Assembly: GCA_030696545.1 (NCBI GenBank)
Contig: JAUYSA010000052.1
Span: 1-5,979 of the forward strand
Source: Hyphomonadaceae bacterium
Lineage (GTDB): Bacteria; Pseudomonadota; Alphaproteobacteria; Caulobacterales; Hyphomonadaceae
Length of the DNA: 5,979 bases
Direction: 5' to 3'
This document shows, one piece after another, positions 4,796 through 5,979 of the stretch (the stretch's first letter is position 1; each line of letters starts with the position of its first letter). The notes below the pieces were generated by a model. That model made no database searches. It worked only from the letters and a program-made list of their open reading frames with translations, and was not told where the DNA came from. The translations under genes and the position numbers were made by a program.

Positions 4796-5629
4796 ATGGC
4801 GAAGACTCAGGCCGAAAAGGCAGCGGCGTTCGAGGCGTTGCACGCTGCGCCGGGCGTGTTCGTGATCCCGAACCCGTGGGACCCGGGATCGGCGCGTATC
4901 CTTGCGGGCCTCGGGTTCAAGGCGCTGACGACAACGAGCGCTGGGTATGCACGCTCGATCGGCTTTCCCGACTACAATGCAGGGCGGGAAAATGTGATGG
5001 AGCATATCCGCGCCATGGCGCCGATGATCGACATACCGCTGGCGGCTGATCTCGAGGATGGCTTCGGGCCCAAGCCAGAAGATTGCGCGGAGACCATCCG
5101 GCAGGGCGCCGAGGCGGGACTGGTCGGCGGGTCGATCGAGGATTTCACGGGCGACCGCAGCGATCCGATCCATTCGATAGAGACAGCCGCAGAGCGTATC
5201 CGCGCGGCTGCGGAGGCGGCGCGGAAGCTTCCGTTCAAATTCATGCTATGCGCGCGTGCTGAAAACTATCTGCATGGCCGCGCCGATCTGGCCGACACGA
5301 TTCTGCGGCTGCAGGCCTATCAGGAAGCAGGGGCAGACGTGCTGTTCGCGCCGGGGCTGAACACGTCGGAAGAAGTGCGCGAAGTCTGCCGGTCCATCGA
5401 CCGTCCGTTCAACATCGTACGCGGCCCGCGCAAGGAGTCGCTCACGGTGGCGCAGGTTGGCGAGTTGGGCGTGAAGCGCATCTCCACGGGTGGCATGATG
5501 CACGCAGCCGCGATGAGCGCGATGATCGCGGCGGGCAGGGAGATGCTGGAGCCAGGCACGTTCGAATTCGCCAAGGCGATGCCGTTCGCCGGAGAGATCG
5601 ATCCGCTGTTGCTGAAGGGAACGGCGTAA
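4796..5629 (+). CDS. Isocitrate lyase/PEP mutase superfamily enzyme, 277 aa, substrate unknown
   Basis: A cytoplasmic TIM-barrel enzyme of the PEP mutase/isocitrate lyase superfamily (PEP_mutase type). The relevant motifs are: FVIPNPWDPGSARIL (22-36), the usual substrate-pocket strand; TTTSAGYARSIGFPD (45-59); the Mg-binding motif AADLEDGFG (Asp85, Glu87, Asp88); GGSIEDFTGD (Glu115, Asp116); and CARAENY (Arg154, Glu156). The isocitrate/methylisocitrate lyase signature K-K/R-C-G-H is absent: after IED the chain reads FTGDRSDPIHS, so a classical C-C lyase using that Cys is unlikely. Members of this branch have varied or unknown roles, including phosphonate P-C bond enzymes and oxaloacetate decarboxylase-like or 2,3-substituted malate lyases; none can be chosen here. 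The start ATG has AGGAG 9 nt upstream; an in-frame TTG at 4739 has no ribosome site. The length is normal for the family. Confidence 0.88.
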   Translation: MAKTQAEKAAAFEALHAAPGVFVIPNPWDPGSARILAGLGFKALTTTSAGYARSIGFPDYNAGRENVMEHIRAMAPMIDIPLAADLEDGFGPKPEDCAETIRQGAEAGLVGGSIEDFTGDRSDPIHSIETAAERIRAAAEAARKLPFKFMLCARAENYLHGRADLADTILRLQAYQEAGADVLFAPGLNTSEEVREVCRSIDRPFNIVRGPRKESLTVAQVGELGVKRISTGGMMHAAAMSAMIAAGREMLEPGTFEFAKAMPFAGEIDPLLLKGTA

Positions 5630-5665
5630 CGCGCGACAGGGGATGGCCGCGCCGTGGGCAGGGTT

Positions 5666-5682
5666 ATTACGTCCGGCGTAAT
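5666..5682. promoter_or_regulatory. Inverted repeat ATTACG-N5-CGTAAT, candidate operator
   Basis: A perfect 6-bp inverted repeat with a 5-bp spacer, in the 107-bp gap between the PEP mutase-like stop and the membrane protein start. The size and symmetry suit a dimeric repressor or activator site. It directly abuts TTGTTA (5682-5687), a weak -35, followed at 16 bp by TAGTGT (5704-5709), a poor -10. A bound protein would overlap this candidate promoter. It lacks a T-run, so it is not a convincing intrinsic terminator for the upstream gene. The regulator is unknown. Confidence 0.4.
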
Positions 5683-5736
5683 TGTTACAGGGCGCACCCG
5701 CGATAGTGTTTCGGCCTGATGATCGTGGAGCGAAGC

Positions 5737-5979
5737 ATGTCGAAGATCTGGCGTAGCTGGCTCAATGTCTGGGGTGGACTGGTCATCGTGTTTGGGGCGG
5801 TGCTCGCCGGCGCCGGGCTGGAAGCGACGGACGCGGTGGCCGAGGCGCTGTTTGGAATACTCGGTTCCGGCATTTCGGAATGGACGCCTCACCTTCGCTT
5901 CAGCGTGGCCCTAATGGGGGCCGTCACCATGGGCTGGGGAACAACTTTCATCGCGCTCTTCATGGCGGCGCATCGGCTT
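5737..5979 (+). CDS. Small integral membrane protein, N-terminal 81 residues (runs off the right edge)
   Basis: An open frame from the ATG at 5737 to the window edge with no stop. A GGAG (5727-5730) ends 6 nt upstream, supporting this start; an in-frame ATG at 5719 has no ribosome site. The protein begins with a basic/aromatic segment (MSKIWRSWLNVW), then a first membrane helix (about 12-29, GGLVIVFGAVLAGAGL). A short loop follows with acidic residues (EATDAVAEALFG, GISEWTPHLR). A second hydrophobic segment (about 55-78) contains Gly-rich GAVTMGWGTT and ends in MAAHRL. This looks like the start of a multi-helix inner-membrane protein. I do not recognise the family. It probably has its own promoter, given the inverted repeat upstream. 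Confidence 0.75.
   Translation, partial: MSKIWRSWLNVWGGLVIVFGAVLAGAGLEATDAVAEALFGILGSGISEWTPHLRFSVALMGAVTMGWGTTFIALFMAAHRL

Overview
The window is GC-rich chromosomal DNA with tightly packed genes, an AAGGAGGA-type ribosome binding site at the best-defined starts, and one full-consensus CtrA box (TTAA-N7-TTAAC) upstream of a gene. This fits an alphaproteobacterium, most plausibly of the Caulobacterales/Hyphomonadales group. The assignment rests on the CtrA box and general protein character, not on a search. No mobile element, CRISPR array, tRNA or rRNA was seen.

Left part (1-1656). The 5' end of an unidentified gene leaves the left edge on the minus strand, behind a regulatory stretch with a CtrA box and a perfect 8-bp hairpin. 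Next come two small ribbon-helix-helix (RHH) type proteins transcribed away from each other: minus 280-465 and plus 557-769. The gap between them carries two TTGCAA-centred palindromes 20 bp apart, a likely shared operator. The plus-strand RHH gene is followed 38 bp later by a PP2C-type protein phosphatase (808-1656), probably in the same operon.

Middle part (1657-4650). A 149-bp gap contains a third TTGCAA palindrome, a GACAAC/GTTGTC inverted repeat and a run of nine G residues where the Shine-Dalgarno sequence should be. It leads to a 520-residue secreted lipoprotein of unknown function (1806-3368). Its stop lies only 7 bp from the stop of a convergent gene for a secreted metal-dependent amidohydrolase of the COG1228 (Xaa-Pro dipeptidase/carboxypeptidase-like) type (minus, 3376-4650).

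Right part (4651-5979). A 145-bp divergent promoter region separates the amidohydrolase from a cytoplasmic isocitrate lyase/PEP mutase superfamily enzyme (4796-5629). An inverted repeat and a weak candidate promoter then precede the 5' part of a small membrane protein that runs off the right edge (5737-5979).

The genes do not form one obvious pathway. The most coherent unit is the left module: paired RHH proteins, a shared palindromic operator and a linked PP2C phosphatase, possibly also connected to the lipoprotein promoter through the third TTGCAA site. The two metabolic enzymes share a divergent promoter region but have no visible common substrate. Most of the window looks like ordinary chromosome. 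The findings are regulatory and architectural hypotheses, not a clearly new system.
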